From Macrothele yani (taxonomy: Eukaryota > Arthropoda > Arachnida > Araneae > Macrothelidae), in the NCBI GenBank assembly GCA_039090855.1, contig CM076997.1, positions 167,430,709 through 167,494,708 on the forward strand: 64,000 nt of DNA. The letters run 5' to 3'. This document shows, piece after piece, positions 11,440 through 21,561 of this stretch; the stretch's first letter is position 1, and each line of letters opens with the position of its first letter. The notes beneath the pieces were generated by a model. That model searched no databases. It saw only the letters and a list, made by a program, of their open reading frames with translations, and was not told where the DNA came from. The position numbers and the translations under genes are program-made.

Positions 11440-11905
11440 ATGGGTAAACGCGGTGAACTAAGCGACTTTGATCGTAGGCGCAATGTCGGCTAAAGACAGG
11501 TAGCCCAAGTGGTAAGAACTCCAGGATTCTCGAGGGAAGACGTATCAAGGGTGTACCACGAGTATGCCATCGACGGGAGTACCAGCGCCCAGAGAATAAG
11601 AGGTGGCAGACCACACGCCATTGATCAGACCAAACTTCTGAACGGCGACGGAGATAACATCCCAGTTAAATGTAGGAGGCCCAAGCACTGTCAGGGAGTA
11701 AACGGTAAGGCGCGCTATCCATACCGTGGGCCATGGAAAGTCAACTCCATACTGGGATGCCACTGTTGACTGCTCGTTATTGCATATTACGACTTACCTG
11801 ATATCGGGAATATCAAAACTAGACCTTTGCAGAGTGACGATACGTCGTGTGTTCAGACGAGTCCCGTTTTCAGCTGTACCGAGCTGACGGGAGCATTGAA
11901 TAAAA
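11440..11905 (+). pseudogene. Tc1-like transposase remnant, 5' part
   Basis: The plus strand opens MGKRGELSDFDRRRNVG, a common start for Tc1 transposases. A stop follows, then the helix-turn-helix segment VVRTPGFSREDVSRVYHEYA and GGRPHAID (GRP linker). Near 11840, VCSDESRFQLYRADGSI carries the first catalytic Asp. Similarity stops at about 11905, exactly where antisense mariner sequence begins. The matching C-terminal part resumes near 13690, so the element seems split by an insertion. Confidence 0.7.
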
Positions 11906-13350
11906 AATCACCTTTATTTCCCCCAGTAGTTTCCCCTAACTTGGATACACTTGTTACACTGAACATAGAGTTGGATAATCCTTGCTGTGACAAACGTTTT
12001 ATATTTTTCCTCAAACCAACGCTTCGTTGTTTCCTTCAGCTGAGAATCATAAGCAAAAAGCCTAATCCGCAGATCTATTTTCAGATTTTTGAAGAGAAGG
12101 AAGTCACTAGGGGTGAGGTCAGGCAAGTAAGGTGAGTGGAGAAGCAGTTAAAAGCCACATTCTGTCACAACTTGCATGAAAACACCGGCGCTGTACACTG
12201 TAGCATTGTTCTGGAGAAGCAGAACACTCCGTCGCAATTCTCCTCGCCGTTTAGTCTGGACGGCTTCACCAGTTGTCGCAATAGCGCTGCATAGTAGGCA
12301 GCATTCATAGTCATTTTATGAGGCAAGTAATCAATTAAAAGCAACCTTTCTGAGTTCCAGAACGTGGTGGCTATACGTAATCTGGCCTGAAGATAATTGT
12401 GTTTTGAACTTTTTCGGTGATGGTGATTCATGATGTTCCCACTGCATGCTCTCTTGTTTAGTATCAGAGTCTCAATGGTAAAGCCACGTCTCATGACCAG
12501 TCATAATGCAGAAATAGAAGTCATCTAGATTTTCTATGAAGATGGATGCGTTACAAACGTTTTAGTGATGGTGATCCATGAGGGTTCCACTGCATGCTCC
12601 ATTGTTTAGTACCAGGGTCTCAATGGTGAATCCACGCCTCATGACCCGTCATAATGCAGAAATAGAAGTCATCTAGATCTTCCCTGCAGATGGTTGTGAT
12701 ACAAACTTTTTGGTGATGGTGATTCATGATGTTTCCACTGCATGCTCCCTTGTTTAGTATCAGGGTCCCAATGGTGAAGCCACGCCTCATGACCAGTCAT
12801 AATGCAGAAATAGAAGTCATCTAGATCTTCCGTGCAGATGGTTGTGATACAAACTTTTTGGTGATGGTGATCCATGATGTTTCCACTGCATGCTCCCTTG
12901 TTTAGTATCAGGGTCCCAATGGTGAAGCCACGCCTCATGACCAGTCATAATGCAGAAATAGAAGTCATCTAGATCTTCCGTGCAGATGGTTGTGATACAA
13001 ACGTTTTTTGGTGATGGTGATCCATGATGTTTCCACTGCATGCTCCCTTGTTTAGTATCAGGGCCCCAATGGTGAAGCCACGCCTCATGACCAGTCATAA
13101 TGCAGAAATATAAGTCATCTAGATCTTCCGTGCAGATGGTTGAGTTACGACGTTTTTGGTGATGGTGGTCCATGATGGTTCCACTGCATGCTCTCTTGTT
13201 TAGTATCAGAGTCCCAATGGCAAAATTACATCTCATCACTAGTCGCAGTGTAGAAATATAAACGCGGTTAAAGGTCAATTAAACAGATTTGCTTCAACAC
13301 GGCCATTCTTCATCTCAGGTGTCAACATTCGAGGAACCCATTTGAACTTT
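11905..13350 (-). pseudogene. Mariner-like transposase remnant with internal tandem amplification
   Basis: Minus-strand reading from 13350 gives WVPRMLTPEMKNGRVEA, a mariner signature, then several repeats of MTGHEAWLHHWDPDTKQG and WKHHGSPSPK. These are followed by LRIATTFWNSERLLLIDYLP, NAAYYAALLRQL and finally LLLHSPYLPDLTPSDFLLFK near 12100, with the third catalytic Asp in PDLTPSDF. In active mariners the first catalytic Asp sits in TGDE; here every repeat copy reads TGHE. Multiple frameshifts are present. The remnant lies inside the Tc1 remnant above, in the opposite orientation. Confidence 0.8.
12400..13290. repeat. Tandem repeat of about 148 bp derived from mariner transposase
   Basis: The word tcatgaccagtcataatgca (or a close variant) recurs at 12491, 12639, 12787, 12935, 13085 and, diverged, 13233. 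The spacings are 148, 148, 148, 150 and 148. Each unit spans the segment around the first catalytic residue. Since 148 is not a multiple of 3, the duplications shift frame, so the array cannot encode one continuous protein. Confidence 0.85.
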
Positions 13351-13362
13351 GGCGTCCCTATT

Positions 13363-13445
13363 TGAATTCGATAGTATCTGCATTTACGCCATCTAGCGCG
13401 AAGTTATACATATTAAAAAATGGAAATATAGATAATCGTTCCTTC
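13363..13445 (-). repeat. Short module of the dispersed fold-back repeat family
   Basis: The minus strand reads cgctagatggcgtaaatgcagatactatcgaattc, in common with 20262-20315, 31868-31915 and the complement of 34377-34425. It is a small piece of the modular repeat described there. Confidence 0.6.
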
Positions 13446-13479
13446 ATTTCGGGCTTCCCAATGAAAGGAGTATCGACAG

Positions 13480-14010
13480 TATGCGGTCATGGCCCCATCA
13501 ATCCAGGTCAGCTCTGTTTAAGGGTGGTGGTAGCTCTGCGATGCTTTTTGAGGTGACTTATAGTGGGACACATTAGGTCCCTTAAGGAGTTTGGATAGGT
13601 CCTTAACTTTTGTACGCTACTAGTAGGTAGTGGCAAATCAGTCTTTCGTGGCCTTCGAACAACCTCTGGCTGATGATCAGTTTAAGCAGAAAAACGTTCC
13701 GTCCCACTGTGCAACGACCACCCAGGCATTTCTCAAGGAGCACTTATCTGGGTTTTAATGAATCCCATGGGCCTCAAGGTCCCTGGATTCAAACCCTGTG
13801 GAACCTCTCTGGGATTCCGTGCAGCAGAACATGAGATCCACGGATCCTAGACCGACATCTTGGAAGGAGTTGTGGACAATGTTGCAACAGGCATGGTTAG
13901 TACTACCTCCGGAAACCCTCTGGCATGTGGTGGAGTCGATGCCTCGGCGTGTAGGGGCTGTTATTTGTGCTAAAGGAGTCCCAAAATGCTATTAGACAGG
14001 TATCTCTAGT
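13480..14010 (+). pseudogene. Tc1-like transposase remnant, 3' part
   Basis: A decayed stretch is followed at 13790-13995 by NPVEPLWDSVQQNMRS (third catalytic Glu in PVEPLW) and LVLPPETLWHVVESMPRRVG, then AKGVPKCY and a stop, the usual C-terminus of this Tc1 group. With the 5' part at 11440-11905 it would make one element split by the mariner remnant. That pairing is inferred from order, strand and family type. Confidence 0.7.
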
Positions 14011-17000
14011 GTTTTGTCCAGTGAGTGCATATTGCGCCAAACATCATATGCACATTTTGTATGATTCCTCTATCACAAATGAACCATTACTCGGTAACTG
14101 AAAAAAGGTATCCTACTTCGCGATGAATCGCGCTTTTGCTTGGGGCGTTCATGCATGTATGGAGACAAAGTGTTCAACGCGATGAACCTACAGTTGCGGA
14201 ACGCCTTGTTGCTGTTATTTTGTAAGGAGCGAACATCGTTGATGTTTGTTAACGACAATCTGGCTGATCTTCCGTATGTCGACAAGTTTTTAAAAAACCT
14301 CGCTTTTCATTTTCCTACTGGTGTGCGTGACACCGTTATTTTGCATGCACGCATACATACCTGAGAGAGTTTCCCGTGAAAGTCCTTCTTGACGTGGACT
14401 TAGTACTTCCTTTGCTAGCTATGTCTTGTAATTTCTCCCCTATCGCGAACTTGTGGGTCATAATTGGACGTCATCTAGAAGCTCACGTGCAGGCAGCCGA
14501 CACGTACTACGATTATTATGCTGGACTAGGTACAAGTAGCTTCGCTGAAAATGCCACAGGACAAGGTCAGTACGATTCCGTGTTCAGACTGTTAGCTTAA
14601 TGTATCCGCAACTGAGGTGGGGCACACCATACTGATCTGTCCATAGTGATCATTGCTTTATGTCAATAAATATGCTCACAGGTATCTCAAAATTGTATCT
14701 GGTGTTTCTTACCTGCTTTTCTGTAACTGCTTTTAGTATCCTACCTACGAGAATCACTGCGAACGAGAGGCCTCTATAAATGTTTAAATATGATTTAAAT
14801 ATTCAATTAATGCATTATTCAAATGCGCATTATAGTGATGAATATGATTTTTTTGTGTGTGTGCGCCACTGTAAGATATATATAGTAACGCCACTGTAAG
14901 ATATATTGCAAGAGAACGGACAATTTATTCTTATAAAACACTGCTGGATATTTTGTGAAACTTCTCCTAAAAGACGCCATGTTGCTCGGACTGGTAAGAT
15001 AGTCGTTGTTTGTCAAATACGTGATTATATTCTGTAGGCATTCCTACATGCTTGGAGGCGGAACCAAAGGAACATTCGTTACGAGGCGTAAACAATGCTA
15101 CCCTCAAAACATTTGAGGGATTCGCGAGTGGAAAGACGAGGAGGAGATTGGAAGTATGAAGAGAACAAAAAAGCTTTTTTTATGTACGGTGGATGGTCAA
15201 CCGCATTAACGTAAAAATGGAAATACGTACTTCCGTAAAAAGAATTGTTTCCCAAAATTCAATAAATGCTTGCAATCTCATCTGGTATTTTCCCTAAGGG
15301 CCGGTTTCATGCAGTCTACTGTAAAGGACAAAACGAACCAAAAATAGGGGACTGTAACCCACAGGCCCGCTAGCTACGTTACACTACCGGTATTACTTTT
15401 TCCTGCAGGACACACCAATGTCATTGTCACAGAGTGTATCTAGAAACTTGAGGCTTTTCATACGAGTCTTCATCAAAGGATTACTAAAAGTTGAAACTCT
15501 TATGCTTTCCGTACGACCTTCTGGATGAACTGGATTAAAATTATCTTTGCTACATACAGGAAGACTGTATTATAAACATCAGTTGCTGGTAGCACGCAGT
15601 ATATTGCTTGATGCCAATTTCTTTTATGAGATACCTTTTATTTTTCTTCAGGAACGAATCGCATGTAGAAAGGAAAACAATACATACATTACTATTGCGT
15701 GTATGGACATTAATAACCCGCATTGCAGCTTTTTTTTTTTACGTAGAACTACGTCTTACGGTACGATACAGATAGGCGGTGGGCGCGACATAATTGTGTG
15801 ACTGATTTCAACTCGCAACAACTCCGGGGTTATTGGGGACGTGGCAACGGCGCTAGTATCGTTTGATAGCGCATAGATGTCATTTAGTGACAATTATAAG
15901 TGGTGGGGCCGGAAGATCAATGGCAGTTTGTGACATCGCGCCGAAGTGGATGGTCATTTTTGTGCTCTGCACCGCGAGTGTAATTTTGTTTTCGTTTTCA
16001 ATATGTCTGGACTAAAGGTGATTGAACATGGATTCTGGTATGTAATTAATGTTAACATAGTGCACTAGTGGTGCAATTAAAAAAATTACAACTGCAACTG
16101 TTAACAATAAGAGTAGATGATAATGTAAATGTACTTTATTATTATTGCTCTGATTAAATACTTTTAAATGATCCCGCCAAATCCGGGGATCTTGCACATC
16201 ACTTATATCATTGATGTTCCATAGACCATAAAAGTGGATAGTAGAACCACTACCGCCAACAGCAACAATTTTAATAAAAAAATATTTTCACAGATTTGTA
16301 GAATTAGAGAACAAAAATATCAAAATTCCATGAAAATGCGAAGTTCAGCTTACAAAGAAGATGCGGAAACTGAAAAGACTGGCAGAACAGGAAATATGTG
16401 GACATAAGAAACCGCGAACTACCAATGACGAACGCTGCAAGTTTTATACACGATCTGGTCATAGTCACAAGAGAAGACATACATAATTCTACGTTTAAAC
16501 ACAGCAGGCGAATCCACTTCGGCTCCATCGGTGTTTTGGCTTAGACTATGAAGACTTTTTTCCAAAAGCGAGAAGCAGAATTATTCAGGACTCTTCCGGT
16601 TAGGGTTGAGTTTTATTTATCATTTCTCCATATTCTTTTATTTTCTCATCTACTAATTACTAAAAACGTTATTGAAAAATACTTATTGTTCAAAAAACAT
16701 GAGAAAAAGCTTGTCTTCCGGATTGATGAAAGAGCAGGGTAGGTCAGCCAAGATGGTATCTTTCTGATTTTGATTTTAAATGATATCTAGTGTAGAATGT
16801 TTCGGTTATGTCTAACTTTCTTCAATTGTTTTCATTTACAGAAATTTCAGAGTAAGTTTGTTAAGTGTTTAGCAACTTTATTGCCACATTCCTGGAGCAA
16901 AGCTGGATGTCAAAGCTCAATCTAAACATTCATATAAAAAGAACAGTATCTTACAGAAAAGAAAAAATAAATATAAATCTTGAATACACAAAAATTGCAG

Positions 17001-17018
17001 TATTCATTTGGTCCTTAC
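14011..17018. other. Intron sequence, little recognised
   Basis: No gene is supported. A short direct repeat of cgccactgtaagatatat occurs at about 14865 and 14892. Several small open frames (for example 14376-14600 and 15547-15801) show no family pattern. Confidence 0.4.
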
Positions 17019-17306
17019 TTTGAATTAACATCTCTGCAGTGTGGTTGGCAGAGGCGTACGGATTTGTTGCTATGCATGTATAATTTCCGTTGTGCTTCTG
17101 CCCAACTCTCTCAAAGAAAATGCTAGACGTGTACTGATTAAGGTAGTCCACGGTTATATCGAGTCCTGTAGGAGGAATAGTTTCTCCATCTTTAAGCCAC
17201 CTGAAAGCGATAGGTGGGTCTCCTGCAGACACTAGGCAGTTGACTGTTGTCCTGCGGCCTTCCCTCAAGTTGTCGGGAAATGAAAATGGATCTACAACAG
17301 GTCCAG
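17019..17306 (-). CDS. Dscam-family receptor, exon encoding one complete Ig domain
   Basis: This minus-strand exon of 288 bp (96 codons) lies between a TTTTTAG acceptor and a GTAAGG donor, both boundaries in phase 1. It opens GPVVDPFSFPDNLREG. It has the first Ig cysteine in TVNCLVSAGDPP, the core tryptophan in FRWLKDG and the second cysteine in GNYTCIATN, and it ends in AEMLIQ. The P-PFSF-G-C-GD-P-WLKDG pattern is typical of Dscam Ig domains, especially Ig7-like ones. Joined to the exon at 2254, the split codon A plus TT gives Ile, so the reading runs LIQ-I-PPRW. Joined to the exon at 63963-63802, G plus CT gives Ala (VQVV-A-GPVVD). Both joins are in frame without stops, so these are probably consecutive exons of one gene. 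No second copy of this exon is visible nearby, so I see no alternative-exon array here. Confidence 0.92.
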
Positions 17307-17790
17307 CTAAAAACATAAAAAAGAAATTATTTATAAAAAATAATATAAATATTTATAAAAAATAATCTTCTATGGAAATGAAATTCTATGGCCCAATATA
17401 TTTTTCGAAACGAATGCGTATATTTTAAAACATATGCGTAGTAACAATTAACGAATTAATCTTCGTAATAAAAATGTCCTGGATATAACTCATCTGTAAC
17501 TGCCAAAATTCGAAGATTTTTATCATAAATATTATGTCATCTATAATGGAAGGAATTTAAAACGGAATTGGCATAGCAATGTCTAAAAATAGATTCGAAT
17601 TTGTGCTATTATTTGTGCATTTCATTTCTTAAAATATGTTTTGCTTTGTAAACACAATATTTCGCTAGAATAAACTGAAACATACGTTATGAGGCTAGAA
17701 TACACTGAATAAAATGAAACTCGCCTCTGAGATTGTAACATTGTGGACATTGTTCTTACAATAAAAACAGTTTAGAAGGATTTTCGTTCG
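17307..17790. other. Intron sequence, nothing recognised
   Basis: Very AT-rich sequence between the Ig exon acceptor and the fold-back element. Confidence 0.4.
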
Positions 17791-18604
17791 TTAAGGTGAA
17801 TGATCCTTGTATTTCCGATGGGCAAACTTCTGTAGCAATTTTCTTTCCAATTAATGCGTTTCTAATGATGAAAATTTGAACATCGATAAAAATAACCTCA
17901 TGTCATAGCCTAGTGTACTTGATATTTTCGAAAACCAAACCATAATTATATAAAAAAAGCAACTTTTTCTTTGGTGGTGTTGAGACCACAAAACAGATGG
18001 CTCCACATCTACATGTGACTTACTAAATGCTATCACGTCGCATTTTTTTCAATACGTCCATCCATGCGATACTCCGGAATGTTTAGAATGATTTGAGCCA
18101 CTTAGATTTAATATTCTGATAATAATTTAGCTGAAAAGGGAAAAGGTTAACAGAATTGTACATGCTGCTGATTTATAATTCCGAAATAAACCAGCAAGCT
18201 CACTTTGCAACATTTTCAGCTAAATTGATGTTAGAATATTGAATCTAAATGGCTCAAATCATTCTAAACATTCCGGACTTTCGTACGGATGGACACAAAT
18301 GTTGATTGCAGTCCAAAAATTAATGTAATTACTGAAAAAAATGCGACGTGATAGCATTAAATAAGTCACATGTAGATGTGGCGCCCTCTATTTTCTGGTC
18401 TTCATACCACCAAAGGAAAAGTTATTGATTTTTAATATAATTTTGGTAAAGTTCTAGAAAATATTAAGTACACCAGGTTATAACCTGAAGTTTTTTTTTA
18501 TTGATGTTCAAATATTCATCTTCGGGAATACATTAATTGTGAAGAAAATAGCTAAAACGTTTTCCCATTGGAAATACAAGGCAAAAATTTTAGGTGGACT
18601 TAAG
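17791..18604. mobile_element. Fold-back element, about 0.8 kb, long inverted arms
   Basis: Arms of about 360-400 bp (17791-18150 and 18604-18206) are inverted copies with scattered differences, around a loop of roughly 55 bp. Matching blocks include acatctacatgtgacttact, aatgatttgagccacttaga and aaaatgcgacgtgatagcat. The ends read ttaaggtg and the complement of ggacttaa. No coding capacity is visible, so it is a non-autonomous MITE or fold-back type. Confidence 0.8.
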
Positions 18605-19289
18605 AGTTAAGACATGTTGAAATTATGGTTAAATGCCATAGTATTATCATTTAGATATTCTTCAGATTACTACTTTTCATGCTTTTGTAGCTTTATTTGT
18701 TTTTGTCTGTGTAATAATCCAGAATCGTTATGCTGAAAGATATGGCTTTGCAAATCCCGCTGTAGATATAAATAGTTATCTTAATTTACAAGCTAATACG
18801 GATACTTATTGCAAAACTTGTGGTCTAGGTTAGCCAAGAAGATAGCACGAAGGACTTCGGACGTCTAACACTACACTATCCTGTACCTGACCTACTGATG
18901 ACAAATGCCGCGGTAAGGAAGACCTATTGGACTCAACAAACGCTCAAAGTTCCTCGTGAAATCCAATGCACTTACAAGCAGCGGTAAGTATTAGGTGGAG
19001 GTCTGCAGCACATTGGTAATGTTACCAGGAATTGCCGAGCTATTCCATCTGAATTGACTACTGGATTATTTCTTAAACATATATCTGACCCCACAACTCT
19101 TACAGATTCGTCTCGGTCGATTAAGCTCATCAGGTAGAATAAGTGCTACAAGGTGTGCGTTAAAAACCATCAGAGATCAGATTATACGTTGAAGAATTTA
19201 GGAAGAGAGTGTATGATCCTAGGGCTTAAACAACCCTTAGAAATAGGAAGCTAGGAGATTTGTGCTAGGGCGCCCGATAGCAAAGTGAC
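18605..19289. other. Intron sequence, nothing recognised
   Basis: No gene or repeat could be supported here. Confidence 0.35.
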
Positions 19290-19500
19290 ACGGAAGCGAG
19301 TTAGAAATGGGGAGGAAGACGTCCTTATTTACTATCAGGGTGCCAGTACCCGGGTCCCGACATCTTAACGTGCCCATCTGACACACGGCGGAGATTTAGT
19401 GGTTCGAGCGTTCGTACCTACCAGGTATCTAGCCTGAATTTTTCTCCGTGGCAGTCACGAAGGTTGACCACTAGGCCACCCGCTGCCCGAAGCGTTAAAA
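19290..19500 (-). mobile_element. Possible second tRNA-derived SINE
   Basis: The minus strand shows gggtggcctagtggtcaac, a good A-box match, and cgctcgaaccac, a B-box-like word, about 75 bases later. GC content is higher than around it. No second copy was found in the window, so the call is weak. Confidence 0.35.
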
Positions 19501-19535
19501 ACAACCAACAATCCTTCCATTTATCTTACAGCTCA

Positions 19536-19857
19536 CACTGAGAAAAACGTTTTGTTAATGCAACAAACAATTTGTTGCATCAACAAAAAAAATTGTCGAT
19601 GTACAGTCAAAAATTTTTTTTTGGAATTTGCAAAATTATTTTGTTGAAAATTATTGTTGATTTAACAAAATTTATTGTTATCACGGCAAAACGTTTTGTT
19701 CATTTAACAAAATGATTTGTGGATTTTTGGGAATTTGTTTGATCCAACAAAACATATTGTTATCATGACAAAATGTTTTGTTGCTGCATCAAAACATATT
19801 GTTTTCTGTATAACGAAAAAAAAAAAATGTTGAATTAACAAAACGTTTTTCTCAGTG
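19536..19857. mobile_element. MITE of 322 bp with perfect terminal inverted repeats
   Basis: The ends 19536-19559 and 19834-19857 are perfect 24-bp inverted repeats starting CACTGAGAAAAACGTTTTG. The interior is made of AACAAAA and TTTTGTT words in both orientations, so it folds extensively. It has no coding capacity. Its autonomous partner is not in the window. Confidence 0.85.
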
Positions 19858-20226
19858 CAGTTTCAAATGTTCCCGAGAATATTGTAAGATTAAGGCTGAT
19901 TGTTCAACCGGTAACTGAGTGACATTGAGAAATCGTGGAAGTTATCGTGGTTGCTTGTGTGTAGTGTGATATCCTGTTAGTTCATCTGACACGGGTACAA
20001 AGTTATTCCAAAATAAAATTCAGGGTGAAAAATTAAAAACTTTAAGAGCATTATATCATGATGACTTTATTGATTTCATTTTTAGCTGGTATTTGGGAAA
20101 AAGCACGTTGGTATGGTAAAACTTTCTTTAACTATCAGCCCGCCATTGGGCAACATTCTGCAACAGTTTCAGAATTATTAGTCCAACTTAAAACAAACTC
20201 TTTTTCATTGAGAAGCCTGAAATGAG
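19858..20226. other. Intron sequence, nothing recognised
   Basis: No gene or repeat could be supported here. Confidence 0.35.
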
Positions 20227-21460
20227 AGAATGAATATCTTTATTTCCGTTGTGCTTTTAAGATGCATAACTTCGCCATTAGAGAGCGTAAACGCAGATAC
20301 TATCGAATTAGAAATTAATTTTATTTCACATCATTGCTTCTAAATATTCGACTGAAAACATTCTTTCTTCCTCTGGATGCCACTTATGAAGAAAACTAGT
20401 TTGGGTGCAGTTTTATCAAGTAGTGTATAGTTTTCCAGCTAGGAATCGTAAACTAATATTGCAATATCCCAGACATCTCGTCTTCATAAATCCAATTGGA
20501 AAAGGGTTTTTTGCATCGGATAGAGTTCCAAGTGGGAAATGTTCGAAATATAATTTCTGTTTTAGTTGTATTCCAGCTATAACAGCGCTTCTGAAAACTA
20601 ACTTCAACATTAGATGCTGCTCACCACAGAAAATCGTTTCCCAATATCTTCTGCTTAAATGATTCATCGTTTTCCGTCAGGGCGAGCAGACATATATTAT
20701 ATATATCTTGTTTTTCTCGATACCTCTTCTTCAACTGTACGAATTGAGAAATTCTTTCTTTGTTGGACAGCGTTTGGGGTGGGAAAAGCTTTGCATGTGT
20801 TTTCAAATTTTTTAACGCAAATATTAGCTCTTAGAGAACGTAAGTTTACGTTTACAACATATTTTCCACTCACCTAGCGGAACATTTTTCCTTTACTCAT
20901 GGACTTTTGTAGATCATAGTTCTGGCTGGGGGTGTTGTTACTGTGTGTTTCTACTTGCAACTGTGTCTTCGCTAATAAACATCCGATTTAAAAATTCTTT
21001 TTTTCACTATATGACATTAGCTAGAGTAAAAGACGGGGAATATTACCCTCCTTAAGCAATGCACAATTTTTCCGCTAAGTGGTGTAAGTGTAAAATATTT
21101 TTATCGCCGTCTAATTTCCGGGAAGAAGTATATGAAAAATTATTTTTGTTTAGCACAACTTTTGCTATGAAGAATAAATTTCGCATATTTTGCATTTTTC
21201 ATTATTCAAATTCTTCCGCCAAGGAGACTCAGCATATAGTTCCATTTGAGGGAGTTCATTCGTTTCTAAATATCCTTTAGAAAACGTCTTTTCCATAACG
21301 AAAACCTTCATTGTAAAGAGTTTTATACACCTGTTTTCTTATATAAGTAACACATTTTCACGATGCGGTGTGCGAAGATATTTCATGTCTTACTCTATAT
21401 GGCTTCTTCTAACTGTTCGATTTGAAAATCCCTTTGCCTCTGATAATTCCTTCCTGTTAT
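20227..21460 (+). repeat. Degenerate modular tandem repeat (single arm of fold-back family)
   Basis: Loosely repeated units of about 150-200 bp. Each contains variants of tctgcttctaaa-tccgatttgaaaaattcttt, followed by ggagagcgttt and a gctagagggcgtaa word. It begins with the terminal module (ttcgccattagagagcgtaa, then gcagatactatcgaatta) also seen at 31868, 13363 (inverted) and 34425 (inverted). Divergence between units is high. Confidence 0.65.
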
Positions 21461-21497
21461 TTGAAACTTTTTGTGCAGAATTTATTAATTTTTTGTA

Positions 21498-21503
<6 letters not shown>

Positions 21504-21560
<57 letters not shown>
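21504..21560. repeat. (TA)n microsatellite
   Basis: An uninterrupted alternating TA run that directly abuts the left end of a Tc1 element, which targets TA. Confidence 0.9.

Positions 21561-21561
<1 letters not shown>

Larger units (their letters stand above)
2255..17018 (-). other. Inferred intron (about 14.8 kb) of the Dscam-family gene
   Basis: It is bounded by the GTAAGG donor at 17018 and the TTTTTCAG acceptor above 2254. The split codon is consistent. It contains SINEs, Tc1 and mariner remnants and the large inverted-repeat transposon at 7056-10177. Confidence 0.75.

Noticed and set aside
16951..17018. Extension of the Ig reading frame past 17019
   Set aside because: Sequence beyond the GTAAGG donor loses Ig similarity, and the split codon joins correctly to the next exon, so this part is intron.
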